Of a stretch of 64,000 nucleotides of DNA, positions 35,537-44,188 are shown piece by piece (positions within the stretch are counted from its first letter, which is position 1; each line of letters opens with the position of its first letter). The DNA is from DASQPR01 sp963724705 (GTDB taxonomy: Bacteria > Actinomycetota > Actinomycetes > Mycobacteriales > Micromonosporaceae): assembly GCA_963724705.1 (NCBI GenBank), contig CAVRVS010000004.1, positions 1,550,001 through 1,614,000 on the forward strand, read 5' to 3'. Made by a program: the position numbers and the translations under genes. The notes beneath the pieces are model-generated. The model was not told where the DNA came from. It saw only the letters and a list, made by a program, of their open reading frames with translations, and searched no databases.

Positions 35537-36066
35537 CCAAACGGTCAATGCAGTTGCTACCGGGTCCGGCCAACACGACGGCCGGACCCGGGCGGTGTCG
35601 CGTGCGCACGCGGCGCTGGCAACGTGCGTTGGCCGACCGAGACCGTGGCACCTCCCCGATCGAGCTAGCCATTCTTCTACCGGTCATCGTCGTGGCGATG
35701 TTCGCGACGATCCAGGTCGCTGTCTACTTCCTCGCCCGCACGGAGGCGCTGGCGGTCGCCCAGGCGGCCGTTAGTGCCCAACGCCTCTACGGCGCCAAAC
35801 CGACCGACTACAACACCGCCGCGCAGGCGCTACTGACCGCCGGTGCCGACGGACAGTGGCTGCAGGGCGCGAAGGTAGGAACGCCGAAGCCGACCACCGA
35901 CGGCACCGGATTCACGGTGACCGTCGTTGGCAACGCGCCGTCGCTGATCTGGCGGAAAGCCGTGAAGATCACCGTAGTTGTGCACGGTACCTACGAGGTC
36001 AAGACCCCGACGCCGACGATATCGCCGTCGCAACCGCCACCGGGACCGCCGGTGCTCACACCATGA
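35533..36066 (+). CDS. tadE: TadE-like pseudopilin (first)
   Basis: 177 residues from GTG 35533. DRGTSPIELAILLPVIVVAMFATIQVAVYFLAR is the standard TadE start: a glycine before the cleavage point, Glu at +5, then a hydrophobic helix. The following helix LAVAQAAVSAQRLYGA and the beta region VTVVGNAPSLIWRKAVKITVVVHGTYEV complete the family. The Pro-rich tail is probably exposed. A substrate for the A24 peptidase encoded at 27512. It is joined to the second tadE by ATGA. Confidence 0.88.
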   Translation: MTKRSMQLLPGPANTTAGPGRCRVRTRRWQRALADRDRGTSPIELAILLPVIVVAMFATIQVAVYFLARTEALAVAQAAVSAQRLYGAKPTDYNTAAQALLTAGADGQWLQGAKVGTPKPTTDGTGFTVTVVGNAPSLIWRKAVKITVVVHGTYEVKTPTPTISPSQPPPGPPVLTP

Positions 36067-36608
36067 TTCGACCCGCCTCCCACCGCGAGATCAACATTCA
36101 CGGCCGGATCGCGCCGTCCGAGCGCGACTCCGGGCTGGCTTCGATCGAGCTCGTCATCCTGCTGCCTGCCTTCATCCTGCTCGTGTTGCTCGCGACGTAC
36201 CTGGGACGAACGAACGTGGCGCAGTCATCGATCGACGCGGCCGCCCAGGATGCGGCGCGCGCGGCTTCGCTCCAGCGCAACCTGCCCGATGCCTTGGCCG
36301 CCGCCCAACAGGCGGCTGTGACGACGCTCGACTCTGAGGCGATACCCAAGCTCAAGAACAACGGCAGCCCAAGTCCGTGCGTGCCCGGCACCGTGACCGC
36401 GATCATCACCAACGCTACCGTGACGGATCCCTTCACCACGGGGCTCGGGAAGCCGTCTCGGGTGGACGTACAGGTCACTTGCATGGTGTATGTGGCCGAC
36501 CTGGTTTTCCCGGGATTTCCCGTCCACGCAGACAAAAAGATGACGTCGACGTTCTCTAGTCCCATCGACGCCTACCGGGTCAGCACCGCCGCATCGGCGG
36601 CACCATGA
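36063..36608 (+). CDS. tadE: TadE-like pseudopilin (second)
   Basis: 181 residues. The segment RDSGLASIELVILLPAFILLVLLATYLGR again shows Gly, Glu at +5 and a hydrophobic helix, followed by the AQDAARAASLQRNLPDALAAAQQAA helix typical of TadE. It has two cysteines in the beta region (SPCVPGTV and VTCMVYVADL) that may form a disulfide outside the cell. The first TadE protein lacks this pair, so the two are not interchangeable. ATGA overlaps occur on both sides. Confidence 0.88.
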   Translation: MIRPASHREINIHGRIAPSERDSGLASIELVILLPAFILLVLLATYLGRTNVAQSSIDAAAQDAARAASLQRNLPDALAAAQQAAVTTLDSEAIPKLKNNGSPSPCVPGTVTAIITNATVTDPFTTGLGKPSRVDVQVTCMVYVADLVFPGFPVHADKKMTSTFSSPIDAYRVSTAASAAP

Positions 36609-37069
36609 CCGGTCGATCGAGATCAAGACGACTTCGGGCACTGACCGAGCGACGCCGAGACACCGGCGCGGTGACGATTCTGTTCGCGGTCGGACTCGCC
36701 GCCATCATCATGATTATCGCAGTATCGGTGGACGTCAGCGGATCGCTGCGCGCGTCGTTCCGCGCGCGCGCACTGGCCGAGCAGGCAGCCCGGGCGGGCG
36801 CCCAGCAGATCAACCTCAGCACGGCACTCGCCGGCACTGGAACCCCGATCGACGACGCCGATGAGCCGGCCGTGCGGGCGGCCGCATGCAACTGGTTGCC
36901 TGCCGACGCTCAATGCGTCGGCAAGGTCGTGTTCGGCTCGGGGACCGTAAGGGTCACGGTCACCTTGACGTACCAATCGCTGCTTCACAGCATGTTCGGA
37001 TTTACCGACAAACCTCAGACCGCTACTTCGACCGCGCTGTTGGTGAGCGTCCCACCGCCATCGCCGTAA
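36605..37069 (+). CDS. tadG: TadG-like pilus protein (short form)
   Basis: 154 residues. RDTGAVTILFAVGLAAIIMIIAVSVDVSGSLRASFRARALAEQAARAGAQQI is the TadG N-terminal domain. The large von Willebrand-type region of proteobacterial TadG is absent, as in most actinobacterial loci. Two cysteines (ACNWLPADAQC) may form a small disulfide loop. It ends the pilus locus, 23 bp before the stop of the convergent flavoprotein gene. Confidence 0.85.
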   Translation: MTGRSRSRRLRALTERRRDTGAVTILFAVGLAAIIMIIAVSVDVSGSLRASFRARALAEQAARAGAQQINLSTALAGTGTPIDDADEPAVRAAACNWLPADAQCVGKVVFGSGTVRVTVTLTYQSLLHSMFGFTDKPQTATSTALLVSVPPPSP

Positions 37070-37092
37070 GGATGCACGGCCCGTACCCGGCG

Positions 37093-39612
37093 CTAGATTT
37101 TGATCTTTTCGTTCTTGGGGTCGAAGAGCGGCCGCAATGAAGCGAAGGCCGGGTAAATCTCGGCTCCGATTTCGACGGTCCACGTGCCGGCGTCGATCCA
37201 CGACTGGGTGACCGGCTCCGGATTTCCCGACGAATCAGTGGCCTCCACCATGGCGAGGCCGACCGCACCGCCGACCGTGTGGCCGTAGGACGCGGCTCGG
37301 ATGTAGCCGACCGGTACGCCGTCGCGCCGCACCACCTCGGCGTGGAACATCTGCGGCTCCGGATCGGTGACGAGGATCTGCAGCAGCCGCTTGCGCAGCG
37401 GGCCGGCGGCCTTCTGCTCGGCGACGGCGTCGCGCCCGATGAACCCGTCCGGCTTCGCCAATGCCACCGCGAAACCGAGGCCGGCCTCCAGCACCGTGTC
37501 GGTGTTGTCGATGTCGTGGCCGTAGTCGCGGTAGCCCTTCTCCATCCGCAGGCTCGCGAGCGCCTTCAGGCCGGCGTGCACGAGACCGACCCGCTCCCCC
37601 GCCGCCACCAGCCGGTCGTAGACGCCGATCGCCTGCTCGGCCGGGACATACAGCTCATAACCCAATTCACCCAGGTACGTGATCCGCAGGCACAACACGC
37701 GCGCGAAGCCGATCGCGATCTCGTGTGCGTCCCGGAACGCGAACGCCTCGTTCGACATGTCGGCGTCGGTGACCATCGACATCAGCTCGCGTGATCGCGG
37801 ACCCTGGATGTTGATCTGGGCGTACGCACCGGTGACGTCGGTCGCGAACGCGTGCGCGCCGCTCGCCGCGAAACGGCGCTGCATCCGAGTCTCCACGTGG
37901 CGGTGCGCGGTGTCCGACGCGACGACCCAGAAGCGGTCGTCGGCCAGCTTGGTGACCGTGAGATCCGCTTCGAGCTTGCCGTCCTCGTTGAGCCACTGCG
38001 TGTACGTGATCCGGCCCGGCTCGCCGTCGACGTCGGCTGCCGACAGCTGGTTCAACTCGCGGCCGGCATCGCGGCCCTGCACCAGGAACTTCGACATGAA
38101 CGACATGTCCATGAGGATCACGCCCTCACGTGCGGCCCGATGCTCGGCTTCCCAGTAGGGCCACCAGTTCTGCCGGCCCCACGACAGCTTTTCGATCTTC
38201 GGCTCGACGCCCGGCGGCGCGTACCAGTCCGGGCCCTCCCAGCCGCTCACGTCGCGGAAGTACGCGCCACGGGCGGCAAGACGGTCATGCAGCGGCGACA
38301 GCTTCGCGTTGCGCGCCGTCTGCATCGACTTGCCGGGGTAGTGAGCGGCGTACACCATGCCGAGGCTCTCGACGGTGCGGGTCGCCCGGTATTCGCGGTT
38401 GCCCTGGTAGCGATGCAATCGGTCGATGTTGATGCCGGTCACGTCGATGTCCGGGCGACCGTCGACGATCCACTGCGCCATCGCGCGGCCGATGCCGCCG
38501 CCGGTCAGGATGCCGATCGAGTTGAGGCCGGCGGCGACGAAGTAGTTGCGCACCTCCGGCGCCTCGCCGACGATCGGCAGCAGGTCGGGCGTGAAGCTCT
38601 CCGGTCCGCAGAAGAACTTGCGCACGCCCACCTCGGCCGAGATCGGGATGCGCGCCATCGCCTTCTCCAGGTACGGCGACATCCGCTCCCAGTCCGGTGG
38701 CAGCTCGCCGAACGAGAAGTTCGCCGGGATGCCGTCGACCTTCCATGGTGCGCAGACCGCCTCGAACAGCCCGATCATCAGCCCGGCGCCCTCCTCGCGG
38801 AAGTAGCCATAGCTGGACGGATCCTCCAGCACCGGCAGATCGCCGTGCATACCGTCGAACGGTTCCGTGATCAAGTAATAATGCTCGGCCGCCTGCAGCG
38901 GGATCGTGACGCCCGCCTGCTCACCGAGCTGGCGGGCCCACATGCCGGCGCAGTTGACGACGACCTCGCATTCGATGTCGCCGTACGGCGTGCGGACCCC
39001 GGTGACTGCGCCGTTGGCGATCAAGACCTCAGTGACCGGCGTCGACTCGAAGATCTTTGCCCCGGCCTGACGCGCACCCTTGCCTAGCGCCATCGTCACG
39101 TCGACCGGATTGGCGCGGCCGTCGTCGGCGACGTAGAAACCGCCGAGCACGTCATCGACGCGGGCCAGAGGCCACAGCTTGGCAATCTCCTCGGGCGAGA
39201 CCTCATGCACGTCGACGCCACAGAAGCGGTTGAACGCCGCGACCCGGCGATACTCCTCCATCCGGTCCGGGTCCGTGGTGACCTGGACAAATCCGACCTG
39301 CTTCAGCCCGGTGGCCTGGCCGGTCTCGGCCTCCAACCGCGCGTACAGATCGCGGGTGTACTTGCGCATCTCGGTCGAGGTCTCCGACAACGAGCCGAAG
39401 GTCACCATCAGGCCGGCGGCGTGCCACGTGGTGCCGGACGTAAGCCGGTCGCGCTCCAGGAGGACGACGTCGACGCCGAGATGGGCGAGATGGTAGGCCG
39501 TGGACGTGCCGATGACTCCGCCGCCGATCACGACCACCCGAGCCCGATCGGGCAGTGTCCGGCCGCCGCCGCCTCGGGGCTCCAAGGCCGCGTCCGTCGG
39601 GGTTGTCGTCAT
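37093..39612 (-). CDS. Dimethylglycine/sarcosine dehydrogenase-like FAD-GcvT enzyme
   Basis: 839 residues. The N-terminal DAO-type FAD domain has the VVVIGGGVIGTSTAYHLA dinucleotide motif (27-44) and TTWHAAGL, in which His64 is the residue that carries covalent FAD in sarcosine and dimethylglycine dehydrogenases. A central FAO region follows (QNWWPYWEAEHRAAREGV, MDMSFMSKFLVQG), then the folate-binding GcvT and GcvT_C domains (GPRSRELM, TYLGELGYELY, ALASLRMEKGYRDYGHDID, FIGRDAV). The reaction removes an N-methyl group from an amino acid and transfers it to tetrahydrofolate. Exact substrate uncertain. It appears to be a single gene. Confidence 0.9.
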   Translation of the reverse strand: MTTTPTDAALEPRGGGGRTLPDRARVVVIGGGVIGTSTAYHLAHLGVDVVLLERDRLTSGTTWHAAGLMVTFGSLSETSTEMRKYTRDLYARLEAETGQATGLKQVGFVQVTTDPDRMEEYRRVAAFNRFCGVDVHEVSPEEIAKLWPLARVDDVLGGFYVADDGRANPVDVTMALGKGARQAGAKIFESTPVTEVLIANGAVTGVRTPYGDIECEVVVNCAGMWARQLGEQAGVTIPLQAAEHYYLITEPFDGMHGDLPVLEDPSSYGYFREEGAGLMIGLFEAVCAPWKVDGIPANFSFGELPPDWERMSPYLEKAMARIPISAEVGVRKFFCGPESFTPDLLPIVGEAPEVRNYFVAAGLNSIGILTGGGIGRAMAQWIVDGRPDIDVTGINIDRLHRYQGNREYRATRTVESLGMVYAAHYPGKSMQTARNAKLSPLHDRLAARGAYFRDVSGWEGPDWYAPPGVEPKIEKLSWGRQNWWPYWEAEHRAAREGVILMDMSFMSKFLVQGRDAGRELNQLSAADVDGEPGRITYTQWLNEDGKLEADLTVTKLADDRFWVVASDTAHRHVETRMQRRFAASGAHAFATDVTGAYAQINIQGPRSRELMSMVTDADMSNEAFAFRDAHEIAIGFARVLCLRITYLGELGYELYVPAEQAIGVYDRLVAAGERVGLVHAGLKALASLRMEKGYRDYGHDIDNTDTVLEAGLGFAVALAKPDGFIGRDAVAEQKAAGPLRKRLLQILVTDPEPQMFHAEVVRRDGVPVGYIRAASYGHTVGGAVGLAMVEATDSSGNPEPVTQSWIDAGTWTVEIGAEIYPAFASLRPLFDPKNEKIKI

Positions 39613-39801
39613 GTCGCGCTCCGCTCGCCTGGTCCGCGCCGTACGACGTCGTCGTCGCAGGTCGGTCGATTATGACTGGCGGATGCGGGTTCCCGGAATG
39701 CCGCTCGGGGCCCGGGTCGCGGGACCGTCGGATAGTCGTACCCACGCGCACGAGCGCGCCCACCGGCGACATGTCGCCGATGGGCGCTGGGATGCTTCGA
39801 G

Positions 39802-39847
39802 GCGGCGGCTACCGGTGCGCAGGCCGATACCCTCCGGTAGCCGCCGC
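39802..39847 (-). terminator. Hairpin between the lipoprotein and flavoprotein genes
   Basis: GCGGCGGCTACCGG (39802-39815) pairs perfectly with 39834-39847 across an 18-nt loop. It starts 45 bases after the lipoprotein stop on the minus strand and separates that gene from the flavoprotein gene. Confidence 0.65.
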
Positions 39848-39891
39848 GGTCTCGAATGCCGATCGACCATCGGGCCGAGCGGCGGGTCACA

Positions 39892-40452
39892 TCAGGCGGA
39901 CAGCGAAGTGATCTGGTTGCCGGCCGGGTCGACCACGTACCACAGGCCACCGTTCTCGTTCAGGCCTTCGCCGGCGGTCTGACCGGGCGCCTTGTCCAAC
40001 GTGAAGGTGTACAGCGGGTGCCCGTTGATGACGGCCTGCGCGCCGCCGTCAGATCGCTGGAACGTGGTGAGGGTGCCCGTCACGCCACTGCCAGCGGTGA
40101 CCGTGCCGGTCAGCGGCGGCCAGAAGGCGGCGCACTGCCCGGTGCAGATCGACTTGCCGGGCGGGTCGGGCACGAACAGGTAGAGCGTGCGCCCAGTCGA
40201 GTCGGCCAGGTAGCTCTTGCCACCCGGCGCCTGCTTGACGGTCAGGGTCTGCGGGCCGGCGCTCGTTGCGCCACCGCCGGTCGCGGCCGATGTCGGCGTG
40301 CCGCCGGTGCCCGCCGACGCCGTGCTGCCGCCGCTGCTGCTGCATCCCGCGAGTGCTATCGCGCCGAGCGCGAGTGCCGCTACACCAACGGCATATCGCC
40401 GTCGGCCGCCGTTGCGGAATGAAGCACGGCGTGCGTTGACTTCCGGTCCCAT
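39892..40452 (-). CDS. Repeat lipoprotein (COG4315 / Lipoprotein_15 type)
   Basis: 186 residues, with GAAGAAGG before the ATG. After a signal peptide with lipobox IALAGC there is a Gly/Ser/Thr linker and then two copies of the secreted repeat: YLADSTGRTLYLFVPD with CTGQCAAFWPPL, and VINGHPLYTFTLDKAPGQTAGEGLNENGGLWYVVDPAGN. This family is surface-anchored and its biochemical role is unknown; the repeats have been compared with adhesion or redox-linked envelope proteins. The gene stands alone, with a hairpin after the stop. Confidence 0.85.
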   Translation of the reverse strand: MGPEVNARRASFRNGGRRRYAVGVAALALGAIALAGCSSSGGSTASAGTGGTPTSAATGGGATSAGPQTLTVKQAPGGKSYLADSTGRTLYLFVPDPPGKSICTGQCAAFWPPLTGTVTAGSGVTGTLTTFQRSDGGAQAVINGHPLYTFTLDKAPGQTAGEGLNENGGLWYVVDPAGNQITSLSA

Positions 40453-40874
40453 GTTCTAGGCCTTCTTCCCGGTTGGGCATCGATGGCTGCATAGACAGGC
40501 ACGGTCGGCGGCGCCGAACGGTTCAACAACCCGGTGCCGATTCGCCGACCGTCGTTACGCGCTCACCCGGCAAACGATGCTCAATCCGCTAATTAGGAAA
40601 TATTGGGAAAACCGCATCATTAGGCGACACGCGACCTGGGCGTACGGCCCGGCATGCAGTCGCCGGCTAGGCGTCGTGAGCTGCGCAGACGTCGGTCGGA
40701 CCGAGAGGAATCGGGCGTTCGACGGCGGTCTCGACCGACCGTCGCCAGGGCGTCATCGCAAGCGGTCTTAGGTCGTTACCCATACGGTGCACGTCTTTCA
40801 CCAGGCTGCCGGCGTCGCGGTCGCCAGCACCGTCCGGCCGGGTCGGTAGTCGCACGAGTTGCGGAGGTCACGGC
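40453..40874. other. 422-bp stretch with an AT-rich island
   Basis: No convincing gene. The part at about 40577-40632, with CTAATTAGGAAATATTGGG, is strikingly AT-rich for this genome and probably contains promoter or regulator sites for the flanking divergent genes. Confidence 0.5.
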
Positions 40875-42725
40875 GTGGCGTGGTTCATCGGTCAGTCGAC
40901 ACTCGTGATCGTCCTCGCGTTCGGGCTCGGGCTCGTCGTCGGCTGGCTGCTCTGGGCACGGCGCATTCGCCTGCTCACGGTGGAGATCGTGGCGGCACGC
41001 ATCCGCGCGGCCGAGCAGGCGGCCAGCCGGTCGCCGTACGGTCGCCGGATAACCTGGACCTCGTCGGGGCGCATCGCACTCGACGCGCATGCCCCCGTCG
41101 GCGACGACGCCGTCGCACCGCGACTCCCGACGACGAGCCGCGACGAGCTCTGCCACGAGATCGGCGACGATGAACGCGCTGCGCACCTCCACGAGGCGGA
41201 AACCCAACGTCGGCACGACGTCAACGCCGGCCAAGGCAGTCCGCACATTCCGGCCCCGCGGATCGAACGTGCGGACATCGCGGATGACGATGAGCTCACC
41301 TTCGACGCGTTCGAGGATGACGATCTCGACGACAAGCTCGACGACGCACCGGATCTCTCCGACGACCACTTCGACCCGCGGTTCGACCCACGGTTCCTCC
41401 ACCGGCTAGGTCATCAACGCTCCACATCGGACCTGCGCGGACTCGACCGGTTCCGCGATCTCTTCACCCCGTCGAACGGCCGCACCCCACGGACTCCGGC
41501 GCCGCGGCGTACCGAACCGGAGCTGGCACCGCCGCCGGACGTCGACGGCGGCCCGAGTCGTCCTGGGCGAACCGTTGCGGATAGCGCCGACGACACGACG
41601 CTGGCCGCGGCCGGCTTGGCCGGCGACAGCCCCGCCGATAGCGCGGCCGGCTTGGCCGGCGGCGGCGCGGCCGACATCACCGCATCCGAGCCCGGTGACC
41701 GCACGCCCGACCCGGACGCCGACCCGGAGGCGTCTGGCGGCGCGTCGGTGCCGGCCGGCGCCGACGACGGGACGGAGCGTGCCGATACGGCCACGGCCCA
41801 GAACGCCGCCGACGATCTGACCCGCATCGACGGCATCGGTCCGAAGGCGGCCGCCGCGCTCGTCGCCGCCGGCATCCGAACCTTCGACCACCTTGCGGCG
41901 GCGGACGGCGACACGGTGGCGACGGCGCTCCGCGCATCAGGTGTACGGCTGACCTCCGGCGTGCATGCCTGGCCGCTCGCGGCACATCGGATCGCCGCAC
42001 GCCGGCTCGCTGAGCGCGACGATCCCGGGTCCACCACCGGGCACGACGTTAATGGACACAAAGTCGACGGGCACGACGTCAACGGGCACGATGTGGATGG
42101 GCTCGATGTGGATGGGCTCCATGGCACCGCGAACGATCGCCGCGGCGGCCTGCTGCCGAAGCGCCGATCGCCGGGCACACCGACGCGACGGTCGATCCCG
42201 CCAGATGCTCTCGACCCGGACGATCTCGCGCGCATCGAGGGCATCGGTCCGAAGTTCGCGGCGGCCCTGGTCGCATCGGGCATCCGTACGTTCGGGCAAT
42301 TGGCCAACGCCGACGAAATGGCCCTGCGCAAGGCGATCGGCGCGTCCCGACCGACCGTCGCCCCCAGCCTGCCGACATGGCCAACCCAGGCTCGATTGCT
42401 CGCCACCGGCGACGAGGACGGCTTCGCCGAACTCACCGCACGACTCATCGCCGGCCGCGGTCTCGACGACAATCTCGAACGCATCGACGGCATCGGTCCG
42501 CAGACCTCGGCGGCGCTCCGGGCGGCCGGCATCCGCACATACCGAGTGCTCGCCGCGAGCGACGGGGACGATGTGGGCGCGGCGATCAAAAACGCTGGCC
42601 TGCGGGTGACACCGCGTCTGGCGACGTGGATGGCGCAGGCGCGACTGCTCGCAGATGGGGATGAAGAAGGCTTTGCCGAGCTCGTCGGCCGTCTTGGCGC
42701 GCGCCGCGACGAGGGGCCGGCGTGA
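40875..42725 (+). CDS. Membrane-anchored protein with three helix-hairpin-helix domains
   Basis: 616 residues from GTG 40875, with GGAGG upstream. One N-terminal helix (STLVIVLAFGLGLVVGWLLW) is followed by WARRIRLL, so the rest should be cytoplasmic. A long acidic, Asp/Ala-rich region follows, then three related modules near residues 314, 449 and 532, each of the form L-x-R-I-(D/E)-G-I-G-P-(K/Q)-x-x-x-A-L-x-x-x-G-I-R-T, a helix-hairpin-helix DNA-binding signature, with a conserved TWxxQARLLAxGDExGFAEL tail in the last two. A pentapeptide repeat lies between modules 1 and 2. It is coupled by GTGA to an OmpA-family gene. DNA binding is expected from the family, not shown. Confidence 0.75.
   Translation: MAWFIGQSTLVIVLAFGLGLVVGWLLWARRIRLLTVEIVAARIRAAEQAASRSPYGRRITWTSSGRIALDAHAPVGDDAVAPRLPTTSRDELCHEIGDDERAAHLHEAETQRRHDVNAGQGSPHIPAPRIERADIADDDELTFDAFEDDDLDDKLDDAPDLSDDHFDPRFDPRFLHRLGHQRSTSDLRGLDRFRDLFTPSNGRTPRTPAPRRTEPELAPPPDVDGGPSRPGRTVADSADDTTLAAAGLAGDSPADSAAGLAGGGAADITASEPGDRTPDPDADPEASGGASVPAGADDGTERADTATAQNAADDLTRIDGIGPKAAAALVAAGIRTFDHLAAADGDTVATALRASGVRLTSGVHAWPLAAHRIAARRLAERDDPGSTTGHDVNGHKVDGHDVNGHDVDGLDVDGLHGTANDRRGGLLPKRRSPGTPTRRSIPPDALDPDDLARIEGIGPKFAAALVASGIRTFGQLANADEMALRKAIGASRPTVAPSLPTWPTQARLLATGDEDGFAELTARLIAGRGLDDNLERIDGIGPQTSAALRAAGIRTYRVLAASDGDDVGAAIKNAGLRVTPRLATWMAQARLLADGDEEGFAELVGRLGARRDEGPA
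42039..42119 (+). repeat. 15-bp tandem repeat coding for G-(H/L)-(D/K)-V-(N/D)
   Basis: Five 15-bp units (42039-42113) plus a partial sixth encode a pentapeptide repeat in the linker between the first and second helix-hairpin-helix modules. Third-position differences show that it is diverging under coding constraint. Confidence 0.85.
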
Positions 42726-43681
42726 CGAAACGGCGCGCCGGACGTACCCGTACCAGCCAACGCGCGCTGCCGATCACCGTCGCAGCGGTCGGTCTCGCCA
42801 CCCTCGGCGTGGTCCAGGCCCTGCCCAATCGGAACGCCGTACAGAGCCAGCTGACCGATCGGTCGACGCGGGCACTGTCAGCGGCCGGCCTCACCGACGC
42901 ACGCGTCCAGTTCGACGGCCGCGATGCGACGGTACGCGTACGTACGGCCGGTGATCGTGACCGGGCGCTCGCGATCGTACGGTCACAAGAGGGCGTACGT
43001 GTCGCTCACGTGATCGTGGACCGCGCAGCGCCCGGTGCCGGGGATGCGCCGAGCGGACGGCCGTCGAAACGCCCGTCCGCACCGACCCCATCCACATCCG
43101 CCACGCCTCCGGACCGGTCGCCAATCGGTCCGCCGTCGGAAATCCCAGGCTCGGTCGGCACGCCCTTAGCCACCCCGTCCGTCAGCCCGGCGCCAAGCAA
43201 CCCCACGAGCAGCCCGGTTCCGAGCAGCCCGGTTCCAAGCGGCACGGCGCCGCGCGGTGGCGGGGCCGGAACGACCGGTTCGGCGATGCCACCGGGGGCG
43301 AGCGGCGAGGCCGTTGCCCGAGTCCAACACGCGGTCGATGCATGCGGTCCCATTCTCTTCTCGAGCGCGAGTGCGGCGCTGACGCCGATCGGCCGCAAGG
43401 CGATCGAGAAGGTTGCCGCGATCCTCCGCGCCGACACCTCCGTCGACGTGGAAATCCATGGATTCACCGACGCGGTCGGATCGGCGTCGGCGAATCTGGC
43501 ACTCAGCCGTGCTCGCGCCCGCACCGTCTATGACACGCTGCGGATCCTCGGCATCACGGCGGCGCGGATGTCACCCGTCGGCTATGGCGAGTCGCATCCT
43601 CGTGTCCCGAACGATTCCCGCACACACCGGGCGGCCAACCGCCGTGTCACGTTCGCGGTCCGGGCGAACCCGACGCCCTAG
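42722..43681 (+). CDS. ArfA-like BON/OmpA peptidoglycan-binding protein
   Basis: 319 residues from GTG 42722, inside the stop of the preceding gene. A basic N-terminus and one membrane helix (LPITVAAVGLATLGVVQAL) place the bulk outside the membrane. Residues 40-100 (DRSTRALSAAGLTDARVQFDGRDATVRVRTAGDRDRALAIV) look like a BON domain, then comes a Pro/Ser linker with repeated SSPVPS, and a C-terminal OmpA domain with GFTDAVGSASANLALSRARAR and HRAANRRV, containing the Asp and Arg that hold diaminopimelate. The arrangement is that of mycobacterial ArfA/OmpATb. It should grip peptidoglycan while anchored in the membrane. Confidence 0.85.
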   Translation: MTKRRAGRTRTSQRALPITVAAVGLATLGVVQALPNRNAVQSQLTDRSTRALSAAGLTDARVQFDGRDATVRVRTAGDRDRALAIVRSQEGVRVAHVIVDRAAPGAGDAPSGRPSKRPSAPTPSTSATPPDRSPIGPPSEIPGSVGTPLATPSVSPAPSNPTSSPVPSSPVPSGTAPRGGGAGTTGSAMPPGASGEAVARVQHAVDACGPILFSSASAALTPIGRKAIEKVAAILRADTSVDVEIHGFTDAVGSASANLALSRARARTVYDTLRILGITAARMSPVGYGESHPRVPNDSRTHRAANRRVTFAVRANPTP

Positions 43682-43732
43682 CTCGATGCCCTAGCCCGAC
43701 GCCCCAGCCCCAATGGCCCAGCCCGGTGCGCC

Positions 43733-44038
43733 TCAGGCTTCGACGGCGCGACGGAACGCCGGTGCGACCACGTTCAGGTAGTCCTGATGGCGGCGGATGT
43801 ATTCGGCGACGAATGGGCAGGTCGGGATGATCTTCCCGTCGCGGGCCCGGATGTCGTCGAGCACCCTTCGGACGAGCACGCTGCCGACCCCTTTGCCTTC
43901 GAACTCCTCCAGCACCTCGGTGTGGACGAGCACGACGGCGTCGCGTCGCATCTCGTACTGGATGAATCCGGCAAGCTTGCCGTCGACGCGCGCCTCGAAG
44001 CGTTTCGCCTCGGGCGCGTCCGTCACCTCGATCGTCAC
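43733..44038 (-). CDS. Small GNAT-type N-acetyltransferase (YidJ-like)
   Basis: 101 residues from GTG 44038, with GGGGAGG nine bases upstream. RFEARVDGKLAGFIQYEMRRDAVVLVHTEVLEEFEGKGVGSVLVRRVLDDIRARDGKIIPTCPFVAEYIRRHQDY is the full minimal GNAT domain, with the acetyl-CoA pyrophosphate loop GKGVGS. Members of this short family (COG2388) have an active-site cysteine in the TCPF motif, present here. The acceptor substrate is unknown. It converges with the OmpA-type gene. Confidence 0.85.
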   Translation of the reverse strand: MTIEVTDAPEAKRFEARVDGKLAGFIQYEMRRDAVVLVHTEVLEEFEGKGVGSVLVRRVLDDIRARDGKIIPTCPFVAEYIRRHQDYLNVVAPAFRRAVEA

Positions 44039-44188
44039 TGCGCACCGCCTCCCCCGAGCAGGATAGGCCGGCGCCATCGGTCGCGCGCGCTGGGCGGCCG
44101 GATCGGCGGCGCGGCGGGATCGACGCAGCCGGACCGTCCGGCGCCCGCCCCAGCGGCCGAGCGGCGCAACTACGGGCGATGAGTCACC

